Shown piece by piece: positions 1 through 11,930 of a stretch of DNA of 64,000 nt. The stretch's first letter is position 1, and each line of letters starts with the position of its first letter. The notes under the pieces are model-generated. The model worked only from the letters and a program-made list of their open reading frames with translations. It had not been told where the DNA came from and searched no databases. This DNA is from Ascaphus truei. Taxonomy: Eukaryota; Chordata; Amphibia; Anura; Ascaphidae. The stretch is from the NCBI GenBank assembly GCA_036426205.1, contig CM071568.1:120457045-120521044 (forward strand), read 5' to 3'. Both the position numbers and the translations under genes were made by a program.

Positions 1-1116
1 TTTGACAATACACTGGAACCAAATTGTGATGATGTGTCTGATCTGAATATTCAATTTACCAAGTTGGAAAAACTACTTAGTAATAATATACGCACATGGT
101 GGGACATTATTGCAATACAGAATTATATACAAACCCAAAGAATCCCTAGGAGATTACGCATTAAGAAGTCGCCCACTTTTGGGTTTGTGAACGCAGAATT
201 TGAAAAAAACTGGAAGGAGACTTTAGATGGTTGCTCCTTCAAGTTGATGGATTTAATTATAGATGTTAAAAATAAAGAAAAGAAAATTCTGGATAAAGAA
301 ATAGAGACACTCCAAACTGACTTACGCCAATATATCTCTATGGAGGGTTTTGATGAGTTGGACCAATCACTTTCAACCAACATTGATATTATGGAAAAAG
401 AAGTTATGGCCAAAAAACAACTTATATTCGAAAGGGACAAGCAGGACTATGTCTGCAACCAGGTATACGTCTGGCAAAGACCTGTCCCTTTCAAGAAATT
501 TAATGCATCCACCCCTCAAAAAACTACCTCAAACAAAAAACATTTCTTTCCAGTCAACTAGTGGAGAATCATATTATTCTGAGCATGAAACAGTCCCCCA
601 GGCAACAACATCTAGATATGAGGCGGGTGGTGAAAGAGTTCCTAATCCAGATTACAGGGGTGGATCAAAAAATACTGGACATTCCAATCCAGAATCTAAT
701 AAAGAGCGGGTTTTTGAAAACAGGACATTTTTGGGGGCGTCAAAAAACTGGAGGGGCTCCAACGGACAACCTGCAGCAGAAAGAAAAGAACCAAAAAATC
801 CGCAAAAGAGGAAAAAGAACTCCTAATAGAGGATACAGGAGTTATCAACCTGTCAGGGACAGTTTTGACCCAAGCTGAATTATCAGTTCTAAACAAAGGA
901 CTTAAATTTGCACCAGATTCAAGGTTCAATCTGTTTGACACCACAATAGATTTGCATAAATATGTGCGTAAATTGACACTTAAAAGGTTTTTCGAGAACA
1001 AAACTTTAGGAACTGGTGTCAATAATGTTGATATTGATACAGATGTTTGTTCTACTCTAGACAATACAATGTGTGACATAGAGGAAGATAACAATGTCAG
1101 ATTGACTTTTAATTAA
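1..1116 (+). pseudogene. PLE ORF, N-terminal region (frameshifted)
   Basis: The first part, read from 34 to 561, is lysine- and glutamate-rich with a TWWDI motif near residue 21 and a predicted helical stretch (residues about 75-145). It lies upstream of the RT in PLE proteins. The frame is lost at about 561 and a matching frame resumes near 820, where the segment with VLNKGLKFAP and a following KLTLKRFF block is typical of the region just before the PLE polymerase. The stop at 1114-1116 comes after acidic sequence. I read this as one ancestral ORF broken by at least two indels. No ATG for the ancestral protein can be named because the 5' end lies outside the window. Confidence 0.75.
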
Positions 1117-1245
1117 TATTGTTGTGCACAGGACCTTAATTCCCTTTTTGAAGAAAATATTGATAGGGACATACTGGACCCAAATAACATTTTGGGTAGC
1201 ATTGGTTCTGGCTTTAAAAGGAAATTGACATTTTTTCCATAACAC

Positions 1246-2185
1246 ATGAAAGGGCACTTTCTTAGTACATTTGAAAAACTAGTGGAGAGGGACCTGGCCC
1301 TGCTCTCCAGGGGATACACCTTTGAGGTGTCACCTCTGCGGAGCAGACACCATAATCTCTCTCCCCTAGAAAAGGAAGCATTGGTATCTCTCAAATCAAA
1401 TGATTCCCTGGTTGTCAAAGGGGCTGACAAAGGGGGAGCTGTGGTAGTTTTAAGCAAAACTCAATATAGAGATGAAGCTTTGCGTCAATTATATGATGTA
1501 TCTTCATATTCCATACTTAAAAACAACCCTACTACACAGTTTCTCAAACAACTCAGATCCCTTTTAGATGATGGATCCCACTTGGGAGTATTGGATCATA
1601 GGGAATTAGAATTTTATACCAACCATACCCTACCATTCCCATTTTTCACCATCTCCCAAAGATCCACAAGACATTGGTCTCCCCACCTGGGAGACCAATT
1701 GTCTCTAGTATAGGATCTTTGGGAGATGGATTATCAAGATATGTAGATCATTACTTACAGAGTTTTGTAAAAGAATTACCTTCCTACATTAGGGATAGTA
1801 GCGATCTCCTAGAACAGTTAGATCACATTGCTTGGCAGAATAACTTTATGTGGGTAACCTTGGATATCACATCCCTTTATACAGTTATAGACCATCATCA
1901 AGGGATGGCAGCTGTCAGACACTTCTTAGAGCACTCCACATTATCACTTGTACAAATTTCTTTTATTTTAGATTGTATTCACTTTTTACTTACCCACAAT
2001 TACTTTATGTTTGATGGGGTTTTCTATCTCCAAACACGTGGTACCGCAATGGGCACTAGTTTTGCCCCTTCATACGCAAACCTCTTCCTAGGTTTGTGGG
2101 AAGTGGACCATGTGTTTGGAGACTGAAACCCCTATTGACACTTTATCACTTTCTATAAACATTATATTGACGATCTTATATTCAT
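1246..2185 (+). pseudogene. PLE reverse transcriptase core (frameshifted)
   Basis: Two overlapping frames cover the polymerase. The first (1246-1713) contains VVKGADKGGAVVVL, a finger-domain block characteristic of PLE reverse transcriptases. The second (1674-2126) contains VTLDITSLYT, which supplies the first catalytic aspartate, and the block QTRGTAMGTSFAPSYANLF. The YIDD catalytic box is present at 2163-2174 in yet another frame, just past the stop at 2124-2126. Catalytic aspartates are therefore all still encoded, but not in one frame. The protein would copy element RNA at the target nick. Frame changes lie near 1680 and between 2126 and 2186. Confidence 0.85.
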
Positions 2186-3286
2186 TTGGCACGGGGGGTT
2201 GAATCACTGTTATTGTTTATAGATTATCTTAATAATAACAATTTAAATTTACACTTCACGCACACCTATAATTCACATCATATACATTATTTGGATGTAT
2301 TATTATTTATTGACATCAATATGCTAATTAGTTCAGTCGTGTACAGGAAACCCAATTCACGCAACACCTTTCTAAGAGCTGACAGTTGCCATCCGAAATC
2401 CTTTCTTAAAAACATTCCGAAGGGGCAATTGATTAGAACAAAAAGGATATGTTCCAGCAAAGATGATTTTGATAAACAGTCATTCGAACTTTTGACCAGA
2501 TTCCAGGAGAGAGGCTACTCACCTATAGATCTAAAAGAATCATTAGAAGAGGTGAACAAAATCACTAGAGACGAACTATTGTACAAACAAAGAAGTAAAA
2601 ACAGGAAGATTGACACCAAGACGAATCAGCCATTGTTTATTACACAGTACAATACACAGGTTGGTCAAATCAAACATATTGTTAAAAAACATTGGGAGAT
2701 CCTCTCGGGAGATCCCCTTCTCAAATATCTTTATTCAGAGGGCCCCCAATTCGTTTTTAAAAGAGCCAGAACCATTGCTAATTCAGTGTCCCCAAGACTT
2801 TTTTCTAGTAAAAAATGTAACACTAGGCAGTTACCAAAAGGAAGCTTCAAGTGCCTCAAATGTATCTCGTGCAAACATATGCTTCCAGGTTCCACCTTCA
2901 CTTCATTTGCCACTGGGTGTGAGTTTCCGGTAAAATCATTTATCAATTGTGATACCACATTCACAGTCTATATGCTGAACTGCGGATGTGGTAAACAATA
3001 TGTAGGACGCACATCACGTACTTTAAAAACTCGTATTAGAGAACACATGAGATTAATTAAAAATGGTGACCTAACTCACCCAGTGGCGCAACATTTCACC
3101 AATTGTAGATTAGGAAGCATTGATACATTTTCTTATATGGGTACAGAGCAGGTGCCAGCTCCCGTCAGAGGGGGCAACAGGATGGAAATCTTAGACATAC
3201 GAGAATTGTATTGGATTTTCACGCTTAAAACCAGAATACCCGATGGCCTAAACTCTGATTGGGATCTGGCACCTTATCTACGTTAA
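2186..3286 (+). pseudogene. PLE RT thumb/linker and GIY-YIG endonuclease (longest open segment)
   Basis: This 366-codon open segment holds the end of the RT (YLDVLLFI and VYRKPNSRNTFL near residues 35-65), a basic linker, and a GIY-YIG domain near residues 258-300. In that domain TVYMLNCGCGKQYVGRT gives the two half-motifs and RIREH supplies the catalytic arginine and following residues. A cysteine pair (CLKCISCKH) precedes it, as in PLE proteins. The ORF ends at 3286 with the C-terminal YWIFTLKT..PDGLN block typical of these proteins. The ATG at 2186 is only the first in this frame; the true protein began upstream. The nuclease half looks intact although the element as a whole is not. Confidence 0.85.
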
Positions 3287-3439
3287 TAGACATCTTGAAT
3301 ATTTATGTTCCAATTTGATATGTATATCTAATGTTTGATAATTGATCTGATATTCTAAAGTTTTGCAATTATGTACTCAGGTACCACCCAGGATCATTGT
3401 TATCTAACTGAAGTGATTGTTCATGTTTATGATCCACAT

Positions 3440-3923
3440 ATAGGGCCTCATGCAGAGAGCAGCGCTAATTATAATTGGAGAGGGGAATAAAATTTACCTT
3501 TATTGGAGAGTTTTTTTCTCCATATGCAGAAAGGGCATAAAATTGCATTTACAATCCTTTCTGCATATGGAGAGTTTCAACCAGCGCTATGAGCGCTGTT
3601 GAAACTAGTGGGGAAAAAATCGATTTATTTTTTTTTCCCCTCCACCGGCCGCGGAGCGCCAGCTGCTTGGTGGAGAGGAAAAATGATGAAAATCGCGCCA
3701 TTTTTTTGGCGCGAACAGCCACTAGATGGCGTTCGCGGCTCTCTGCATACGGCAGAAAAAAACACTGGAGAGATTAGGATCTCTCCAGCCGCGCGGCGAA
3801 TTTCAAGAAAAAAAAAAAAAAATGGCGCTTTTTTTAAAACTTGCATTTTTCTGCTGCTTTCAGCTCGATTTTCGCCGGAAAATGGCGAGATTGCTATTAG
3901 CGCTGTTCTCTGCATAGGCCCTT
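3440..3923. mobile_element. MITE inserted in PLE 3' UTR
   Basis: The ends are inverted copies of each other: AGGGCCTCATGCAGAGAGC at the left, and the reverse complement of a near-identical string (with ATAGGCCC) at the right near 3896-3923. The interior has inverted GAGAGTT/AACTCTC-like segments and poly-A/poly-T runs. No ORF of its own. The element is about 480 bp. A related end (GCATGAGGCCCTTTAAT) occurs at about 56814. The target duplication is unclear; superfamily not assigned. Confidence 0.6.
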
Positions 3924-4608
3924 CATAGTATATCATCTTAAAGTCTTTTTCATTCAAACTCCTTAATTTGCAATACATTTCTGTGTTCAAAGTGTTGTTG
4001 GTGATACCAAAATGTTAAGATTATTTAAGATTACGTAACAACTATTAAGGGATTTCTCCAATTGAACTCTCTATTAACAATATTATTTTTATGTATTATC
4101 ATCATTTATTACATTATTATTAAATTTAATGGTTTATGTTACATTTAGTTAATAGATCCGGTGTTCATTCCTTGCTATACAGCCAATTATACGTTTTTTT
4201 CCTCAAGTGGATATCTTCATAGATACTAATATTTAATAAACATTCCAAATATATATTCATTATAGATTAAAAATCGGTTTATCCACTTGATAGGCAATTC
4301 CTTTCTTTTATTTAAGAAAATTCATAATATATGATGTTTCCCTTTTTCTTTTTTTAAATACCATATTAATATAGTGTTTCTGTAACTTTGAAAACGATAT
4401 TTAGTGCTCCTATGTCTTTTTCCATCCAGATATAGTGTTTTTAAAATGTCATTGTTTTTTTTCAATAAAGTTGTGTTAGTTTGTAAAAAACGTGCTGACG
4501 TCACTACGCACGCGTCACTCCGGAGGAGTTTCAGGAAGTGAATTGCGAATGGATGACAGCACGTTTTCTGAGGATATTTAAAGCTGACTGGTGAGTACAT
4601 AAATTAGT

Positions 4609-4646
4609 CACCTTGATAAAGAGCTCACGCTCGAAACGCGTTGGTG
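4609..4646 (+). ncRNA. Hammerhead-like ribozyme A (PLE terminal)
   Basis: Stem I is CACC (4609-4612) with GGTG (4643-4646). The core box TTGATAA is at 4613-4619, followed by one extra A (4620). Stem II is GAGC/GCTC (4621-4624 with 4629-4632). GAAA is at 4633-4636, palindromic CGCG at 4637-4640, and the cleavage dinucleotide TT at 4641-4642. Core positions 3 and 8 are U and A instead of the usual C and G, a change that keeps a pair. Stem III is reduced to CGCG, so activity would probably need a dimer through that palindrome, as reported for PLE ribozymes. Same strand as the PLE ORF. Confidence 0.7.
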
Positions 4647-4750
4647 GGGGTCTCTGTACCCCGTAATTTGGCTGTATTTATTTGTTGGTTCCATTAAATA
4701 TCTTTTTTTAGGGCAAACGCTCTCCTTGACTTTTTCATCATCTTTTTCTT

Positions 4751-6185
4751 TTACTGAGAAACAGTGCCTGCTTTTTCCTTTGCTTTCTTGCTTTGAAGGA
4801 TGGGAACTGGATGCCCATAATGTCAGACATGTACCTACTGTACAGTAGCTCATGATACATGTCACATAATACCTTTTAGTTATATAAGTTTACTTTAATT
4901 TCTGCAGCACATACAAAAACTAAATCTGTTTCTTGATTCATCTTTTATATATTGCTAAGTTACAACAGTTGGACAACAAGTTCAAATACAGACTTTCTTT
5001 TTTAGTGCATGTAATTAATACTGATTTATGTTGCTGACAGGGTTTATAGCAAGAACAGAAGGGTTAGGCTTTCATTGAAATCCTACTACCATCATTCTGC
5101 AAAACTATATCTTTATATAATCTCTGTGATGAGTTTAATCAACTTGGTGAGTCACTCATCTCTGCCACAATCAATAAGTGAACAGTTTTCTTGTTTTCAA
5201 ATCTGCTTTTTAGTGAGAACCCAACTCCTATTGAGTACTATTGCACTTAAAATATAGGCCCATTAAATGTGTAACCTCTTTGTGCGCAATATGTGTTCAG
5301 CCCAAAAGTTTTACTATTGTTTTTTATGGGGGAAGCTGAAAATCAAATAGAAAGTTTGATAAAAGATTCATGTTTGCTCAACTTCCAGTATGTTGCCAAT
5401 TTTTCATTATACATTGAAAAAAATGTGTATCAAAGTAATGATCCATAACAGCCATGGTTTCTGTTTTACCTACTGATCATAACTTTGGCAGAAAGCCTAT
5501 AGAGGTTGGGTAATTGTCATAAAGCACAGAGCCCTTCGGTTCTCACTGTGTTGCCGGATTCTTTAGGCACCATCACTTGTAAGAGTTCAAAAGTTCATGT
5601 TTAATCCTGTACTAATCATTGTTGCCTCTCAGAAAAATGATGACTATATGACATACAGTATGTTAATGTGTTTTATTTTAACTTTTTTTTTAAAATCACA
5701 TTGGGCAAGTTACCTCTGATTTTTGTGGGGATGGGGACGAGAAGCTGAGCTGAATGGCTACTTTTTAGCTCTGCTCCCAGATCGACCTACAGTATGTATG
5801 GATCATTTTGTAAATTCATCTGTTCACAGATGTCAAAAGTACTTTACTGATTTAACATAATCTGCTTGTACCTGGGCTCATTTCTGTTCACTCTGCTTGT
5901 CTGTTCTCTTTAGGAAGACACCAGTTTATATATTAGGAAGTATTTTTCCTTCCTGTTAACATCAATAGTTAAAGGTAAATGTTAATCTCTCCCTATGCAG
6001 TCATGTTTTATTTTGGCCTGCTTCCTTCCCTTATTCCTTCACAAGTGGAAGGAAAACAACAGTACCCGGGCTCAGGTTACCTCACAGCTTCCTCTCTTTA
6101 GTTCCTCCCTTTTTGTTAATGCCCTTCCCTTTATGTCCATTAAAATCCCTTTTAACTTTTTCATAGCTCCTTTCAAAGGGTATTA
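4751..6185. other. AT-rich intergenic stretch without recognised features
   Basis: I see no coding signal, paired splice sites or clear repeat ends here. There are only short open frames without family resemblance and scattered homopolymer runs. Confidence 0.5.
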
Positions 6186-6581
6186 CACTGGCGACACACT
6201 TTATTCGAGCTTGGCTAGTCCCACGAATTCGGGTATACCCGGGTGTATTGAGGTTTGTGACTGTTTTCTGCCCGAGTGCATTGAGGTATTTTCCATGCAG
6301 GGATTGAAGCATTTTATTCCCGCTGGCTGCAATACTGCACAGTATATATATATATACTGCATTACAATTCATGAATTTATGCCATCTGGTAGACACGCGA
6401 AGCATTGCAGCCTATTAAATCCTAATCATTATCATTTAACAGATCAGCCGCCCGTCAGCCAGGCATGAACCCAGGCTGGGAAGGCAAACGCAACGGGGCT
6501 TGTCAGAGGTGAGGAGCGGCTCATTCCAGGTATCTGCCAGGTACATACTGGGTATTTGCTCGAATAAAGTGTGTCGGTGCA
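6186..6581. mobile_element. MITE with 19-bp terminal inverted repeats
   Basis: The 19-bp string CGACACACTTTATTCGAGC starts at 6192 and its exact reverse complement ends at 6576, giving an element of about 0.4 kb once the flanking CACTGG-like ends are included. A 157-codon open frame running from 5995 into the element looks spurious, because it crosses the left end and resembles nothing known to me. The superfamily is not assigned. Confidence 0.65.
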
Positions 6582-6689
6582 GTAGATAGCCTCCTCTCCT
6601 GACGTTTCCAGAAAGTTTGCAAATGTGCTCATATTTAAACCTAAATTCTTAGCAGTGGTTGTCGGTTTTGGGGAGCTATTGAGGACTGA

Positions 6690-7300
6690 CCTTGCTAAAG
6701 TACCAGATCTTACTTTAGGGGTTGTTGATCTGTTATGCCAACAAATTGTCTCACATAATGTTAAAGGGCTGAATAGCCCTAAAAGAGGAGGATGGGGATG
6801 TCAAACTACAAAAAAATATGAGGACTGACATTGTGTTCTTCAAGAACACATTTAAAGTTAGGAGCAGCTGCAACAATTTTTATGGACATTATTCTCCAGC
6901 TTTCTTCATGTCAGCCTTTATTAAAAAGACAGGAGGGACTCTTTTAAATCAGTTAGATGTATTGTACCCTTTGTCACAGATAAAATAAAAAGAGACAGAG
7001 AGGGTAGATATATTATTATTACGGTAAACTCCAGGACAATGAGGTAACTCTAGTGAATATATATGCCCCCAATTACTCCAGGTTCACCTTTTTTAACATC
7101 TTTTTCGCCACCCCATGATGAGGGAAGCCAAATGAAGGTTCTGTTGAGCAGGGATTTTAATATTATCTTGCATATGTCCCTAGATAGATCTAAGACCCTG
7201 AAAGGGTATAAGGAGACCCGGGCCCTGGTATTCCAGAATCTTGGGAGACTTCCTTAAGGAGGCCTCCCTGGTGGACATCTGTAGGGACAGTCCATAGATA
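6690..7300 (+). pseudogene. L1-type ORF2 endonuclease fragment
   Basis: Reading across several frameshifts, the N-terminus of an apurinic-type LINE endonuclease is visible: SHNVKGLNSPKR near 6750, a TDIVFF block near 6830 (normally followed by the catalytic QETH, here degraded), VNIYAPN near 7055, and RDFNIIL near 7155. Order and spacing fit the first 200 residues of an L1/Tx1 ORF2. Nothing after the endonuclease is recognisable, so the copy is cut at about 7300. Fully inactive. Confidence 0.7.
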
Positions 7301-7309
7301 GAAAATAGG

Positions 7310-8090
7310 GGTAACTACCCCCCGGTGATGCTCATTTATGTGTATAATGAATATAAAAAATAAAAATGAAAAAAGAAAAAACTTAAACTGCTGGACAATA
7401 GTCTTAAGGGTAAATAACAAAAATGTGTAAATTAAAACCAAAAAAGATATTAAAAAACCCTAATCTAACACATAGTGTATGATATAATAGTCACCAGATA
7501 GATAAGAAAATCATATCAAAAAAATGAACAACAAATTCTAATAAATATATGAAAAAATAAAGTAATATATATGATAATATATATATAATGAATTATAATA
7601 TGAAGAACATGTGTATTGGTAGAGGTATTGATCTGCCAATTTCGCCACATATGAACTAATATCATGATATGGTGACATATTTTAAAGCATAAATTCAAAG
7701 CAGTAAATAATAAGGATATATGATACAGCTATATAAACAGTTTTATACAAATATAATAATTATCAATGATATATAATAATGAAATATTGAATAAACAAAT
7801 CTAGAAAACAGATTATCAAACAGATATATGAAAACATGTACATAAATTAAATACATGTAAGTCAATAATAAATATAAATCACAAAGAAGGCAAGTGATAA
7901 AGTTCCTGAACGGAACGAAACGCGTCAGAGGTGTTCTCTGTGATGTGATGTGCAGCACTACAGTGCAATAAAATTGCTTTTATCTAAATTGCATTTGGCT
8001 AAGTTCCTGAGGCTGTGACCACCCATCAACTACATTCTATATTCCAGCAGTTCAATAGTCCAAACAAAAAAAGATGGTATACAGTATATG
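7310..8090 (+). mobile_element. PLE terminal-region fragment (plus strand)
   Basis: AT-rich sequence around a ribozyme-like motif at 7894-7926, with a downstream stretch similar in character to the sequence that follows other PLE ribozymes in this window. No coding remnant was recognised. Boundaries are approximate: the left one is the end of the L1 fragment. Confidence 0.4.
7894..7926 (+). ncRNA. Hammerhead-like ribozyme B (degenerate)
   Basis: TGATAA (7895-7900), one extra A, stem II GTTCC/GGAAC (5 perfect pairs around TGAAC), GAAA at 7917-7920, CGCG 7921-7924 and cleavage-type TC 7925-7926. The core lacks the usual first pyrimidine (G instead), and stem I is not convincingly paired. It is probably a mutated copy of the PLE ribozyme. 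Confidence 0.5.
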
Positions 8091-8905
8091 GGTGTGCAGC
8101 TTCTCTTTGCCCGAACAAACCCTCAGGTCTGGATATAAACTGTAGTAAAAAAAGAAAAAGAAAGAGAGAGTGCAACCGCCCATAGTGTGAAATGTCATTT
8201 TAATCTTATATCAGAAAACAGTTAAAAATCACTTACAAATATCAGTAGTACACCGGCATATAAGTGTAGTAAGTGAGCTGTGACATTCACGCCGGGATTC
8301 TCATAGCGTCCCAGGTCTCCAGCTGGGTAAGCGTTTCCAACCGCTATAGCCTTCCTTCTGCTGTCGGAGCAGTCCCACTTCCGCATCACGTGTCGGAAGA
8401 TGTCACTCGTTGCAGGACTTGTGATGTGTATCAGAGCATCCTACGTGGGAATCAGGGGAAACACTGTGAATGAGTGAAGAGGTTAACTCTGTCACTGTTC
8501 CATGCATAAGAGACCACACTAGCTGCTAGGGTCTTTCAATCAACTCTTGATTTGAACTAAAATTCTATAAGAGACAGCAGCCTCCCTGTCTCAGTGTTCA
8601 GAAACCTGTTAGGAAACAGGGTTTCAGTTCCATATGTGCAAATTATATGGGACAGGTATGCTCTGACGCGTTGCGTGCTATGCAGCATTTTGTCAAAGAG
8701 TAGTTTGCTACACAAACCTGCAAGGAAGCAGGACATCATTACCTGCAAAGGAGGAGCTTTATAAAGCTTAACAATCATGCTAGGAAGCAAGGCTCCAGTT
8801 CCCACAAAGATTGCCTGGGAACAGCTGGGACTCACACCCAGCACCAAAGATAAGGACATTCTATCTTGTTGCAGATCTAAGCTGTTTATGTTTGCTTATT
8901 TACAC
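8091..8905 (-). mobile_element. PLE terminal-region fragment (minus strand)
   Basis: The minus strand carries a ribozyme-like motif (8661-8700). The part downstream of it in that orientation resembles the region after ribozyme E. No ORF. It lies head-to-tail opposite the plus-strand fragment just upstream. Boundaries are estimates. Confidence 0.4.
8661..8700 (-). ncRNA. Hammerhead-like ribozyme C (degenerate)
   Basis: On the minus strand: stem I CTCT/AGAG (8697-8700 with 8661-8664), core box TTGACAA (U at position 3, A at 8), one extra A, a stem II containing TGCT/AGCA, then GCAA where GAAA is expected, CGCG and TC. The GAAA-to-GCAA change would probably kill activity. It is shared with ribozyme H. 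Confidence 0.5.
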
Positions 8906-9207
8906 TTGGAACAATACTATATTATACTCTGTATTTCTCAATCAGGGGAAATAAATTACTCTTTATTTGAAAGTATGTGGTGCCTGGAGTCCTCACTGTC
9001 TCTACTTTGAATCCCAATCCATCACAAACACCTTAAGGAAATGAGAAAAAATGTCATTTTATTTGAGCAGGTAAGAAGCCTAGAATTCAACATAAAAAAA
9101 TGGAGTGGTGTGGGGCATTACCATGGACAAGAAGAAAATCAAGAGGCATACTCCTGTGAAAAAAAGCTAATTTATATATGACATGGATAAAATAACAAAG
9201 GTAAATG

Positions 9208-9268
9208 ATTACCACCAATGTGTTTCGTGCATTATCCCACCTTGAAAAAGCACGGCTGCGCGAGAGGT
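9208..9268 (+). ncRNA. Hammerhead-like remnant D at an inversion junction
   Basis: Plus strand: CACC, TTGAAAA, extra A, GCAC..GCGC, GAGA (for GAAA), then GGTG directly, so the CGCGTT block is missing. Immediately upstream (about 9211-9231) is the reverse complement of a GCAC-GAAA-CACATT-GGTGG half motif, that is, the 3' half of the same kind of ribozyme on the other strand. This may be a relic of two PLE ends joined in inverted orientation. Confidence 0.3.
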
Positions 9269-9489
9269 GTATACCTGAGGATATACCTTATCGGATTGTT
9301 CTGGATTCATGGCTATTGTTTATACTTACATTGTGGAAGATGTTTATTGCACTGTTATGTCTGGTTACAATATATATGAAACTACTCTGAATTAGAGGGT
9401 TTCAGTAGACACTATTCTTCAGTAAGAAGCCGGATTACCTACTGTATCACAAGTTATTGATAACTCAAGGGAGTTCCTGACATTATTTT

Positions 9490-9985
9490 TCAAATACTAA
9501 GGGGCCTTTGCTATAAGTGTCAATAAGCCACTTATCGAGCACTTATCGGCCAATATGCCTACTGCTATTCAGTAAGCCTTGATAAGTGGGTGTTAGGCAG
9601 GAATCGGCAAAAATTTCAGCCGTCATAACAAAAATCACCGGGTGAGTGGCAATAAGGCACTTATCAGCAGGATCTGAAACTCGTGCAATTCTAGTAGCCG
9701 CGACTAGGTTATAGAGGCCTTTCGTGGCTCCAGAAAGGCGAGTTTCTCCAAAAATCCTCATGCCAGGAAAAGTTGGTGTGAGGCTGGTGAGAAGCTGTTG
9801 AGAGGTAGCAATACAGGACAGAAAGAAATGCTTTTTTTCTGCATTGGATTGATGTTGGGGATCTCCGGAGCTGATAACCATTAATATCAGCACCGGAGAC
9901 ACCCAGCATGAATCCCATTCAATAATAATGGGGATAACACCTCCTGCTACCCACCAAGGGCCAAAAAACCCCTTCACCCACCCCC
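9490..9985. repeat. Dispersed MITE-like repeat, copy 1
   Basis: The sequence from about 9497 (with repeated CACTTATC/GATAAG blocks) to a CTCATGCCAGGAAAAGTTGG block near 9758 is closely similar to 49795-50075. Internal GATAAG-type inverted motifs suggest a foldback MITE. No coding. Confidence 0.6.
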
Positions 9986-10631
9986 GCTACCCACAATAAA
10001 CACTAATATCCACCTCCTGTGCCTCCACATGATTGATGCCAGAGACTGCGGTTGTCCTCGGGTGGTCCCTGCGGTTGTCTGGGGGCCCTCGGCTAGTCCC
10101 TGCAGATATCTGGGGTCACAGGTAGTCTCTGCGGGTGTCTGGGGATCCACAGGTTGTCACCACGTGTGTCTTGGGGCCCTCTGGTGGTCCTTGTGGGTCA
10201 CCACTGGCCTGCAGTACCAATCTTGTGGCAAATTAAAAATGTGCAATACATTGAAATAAATACACCCCCCCCCCCCCTAACACATACAGTACAGTAATGG
10301 GCAAAATAACTATTATCCAGATATGGATAAGAGTGCATTTTCCCATTATAAAATAAAACATTAGCCAGCGAGCATAAATAAAGTAAATAAACCTTCATCC
10401 CTTAAAGAGACATCACATCCTTTTGAACTAATGTAAACTATCACATGGTACAGCAACTAATGGGATTGCCTTCAATTCCATTGGCTGTAATACCATGTGA
10501 TATAGCCATGTGGTTTTAAGGATGTGGCGTACCTCCCTTGGAGATGATGTCACATAAAAAAAAAAAAAAAACAGGCGGAACATGATACAGCATCCAATCG
10601 GATTGGAGCTGTACCATCTGGTCATAAAATG

Positions 10632-10655
10632 TGACGTCACAGGCCATATGTAAGG
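10632..10655 (+). promoter_or_regulatory. CRE plus degenerate TATA box (foldback copy 1)
   Basis: A perfect cyclic-AMP response element palindrome TGACGTCA lies at 10632-10639. About 6 bp downstream, a CATATGTAAG stretch stands where the better-preserved copy at 15725 has CTATAAAAG. CCAAT-type boxes lie upstream (10470-10610). Confidence 0.45.
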
Positions 10656-10669
10656 CATGTACGTCTCAT

Positions 10670-10918
10670 TTTACCTCAAGAAGCCGCAGAGAGAACATCC
10701 TGTTCTAGATTTACCATGGGGCTTTGGATTGACAGATGAAGAAAGAAGATTAAAGAAAAAAAGGAAATAATGACAGATGAAGAAAGAAGACGATGATAGA
10801 AGATAAAAGAAAGAAGTTTTTTTTTTTACCTGATGCTGGTCTTCAAGGTGGATGGCATTGGATAGCGGTAGGAGAGATTGCAGATACAATGGGATTCGGA
10901 GGGTGAAGACTTCTAAAG
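10670..10918 (+). other. Putative first exon of foldback family, copy 1
   Basis: Begins with an AAGAAGCCG block downstream of the CRE/TATA. It has GAAGAAAGAAGA-rich sequence and ends GACTTCTAAAG followed by GTAAGA, a consensus splice donor. The same end (GGATTCGGA..GAAGAC.TCTAAAG|GTAAG) occurs at 16024 (+), 14575 (-) and 62708 (-), which argues for a conserved exon of the repeat family. It has no long ORF. Confidence 0.45.
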
Positions 10919-11864
10919 GTAAGATAAATTTTTAATGTATGTAAATGTCATTTTTTTCAAATATTTGCATAGTATTTATTTATTTTTGTGTCTGTGATTG
11001 CCCATTGACTGATAATGTATTAATCTGTGCGTAGAGATAAATACTGTAGTGCCGACGGTTATTCTAACACAAACCAGTGGCAATCGCCAAAAAGACCCAG
11101 GTACATGCTGGGTACATGCTGGGCCTAGTTTAAGGCAAGTTTAAGGCATTTCTGCATTGACTAATGGCCCATCAGATTAATAGCGGGGGGTACCTGGCAG
11201 TCCCATTCAAACTAATGGGACTGCCAGGGACCCCTGCTGTGTTAATCCGATGGGTCATTAGTCAATGCAGAAATGCCTTAAACTTGCCTTAAACTAGCCA
11301 GGTTACACCCAGCATATAACCAGCATATAACCAGGCTAGTTTAAGGCAAGCTTTAGAATACTCGTTGTCTCGTCTGTACAGTGACAGCCAATTCATTTTT
11401 TGGCAAATGCTTGTTTTGAATTGATTGTAATTTTTTCTATTTGCTTTTATTGTTTGGATTCAATTGTTTGGAATTTGGATGGCTTGTTTTTAGTACATTT
11501 TAGGATTGGTTAGCGTTTTAAATTAATTATTTGTTTTGTTGGGTATTGGTTTAAATTCTTTAATTGTTTTGTTGGCTACTGCTTTCATTTATTAAATTGA
11601 TTGGTTGGCTAGTGCTTTTATTGAATTGGTTGGCTAGTGCTTTTATTTATTGAATTGGGTTGTTTAGGTGCTTGTGTATATCTTTTATTATTGTGTATTT
11701 TTGGCCTTCATGGTTTTTTATTAGGGTGACCATTGACTTCTATAGTGGCTTATCATGCCCATATTATATGGGTATGATGTACCAATATGCCAATCATTGG
11801 GTACAGGGTGGGTATAGTGTTCCTGGGGTGGGTGGTTAGGCCTCCCTGGTGGGTATCCGGGGAG

Positions 11865-11930
11865 GGTGGGTTAACCCCTTAATTTTTATAGCGTTTATTA
11901 ACCATCGAGGTTATTAAGGGGTTAGGGGCC
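11865..11930. repeat. Family hairpin (AACCCCTTAAT..GCGG.TATTAACC..AAGGGGTTA), copy 1
   Basis: Imperfect palindrome of about 55 bp: TTAACCCCTTAAT on one side and ATTAAGGGGTTAG on the other, with a TATAGCG(G)TTTATTAACC centre. Similar hairpins lie near 13670, 17685, 21120, 21265, 21425 and 55795. Confidence 0.6.

Larger units (their letters stand above)
1..4750 (+). mobile_element. Penelope-like retroelement (Neptune-like), decayed, 5' end outside window
   Basis: The order is that of a GIY-YIG-containing Penelope-like element: an N-terminal region, a reverse transcriptase, a C-terminal GIY-YIG nuclease ending at 3286, then a 3' UTR and a terminal region holding a hammerhead-like ribozyme at 4609-4646. 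PLEs prime reverse transcription at a nick made by their own endonuclease and carry such ribozymes in their terminal repeats (established for the family). The copy is dead: the reading frame shifts several times between 561 and 2186, and a MITE sits at about 3440-3923. The 3' boundary is approximate, placed after the AT-rich tail near 4710-4750. No target duplication can be tested because the 5' end is missing. Confidence 0.85.

Noticed and set aside
5995..6468. 157-codon plus-strand frame
   Set aside because: Crosses the left end of the MITE at 6186 and has no recognisable domain.
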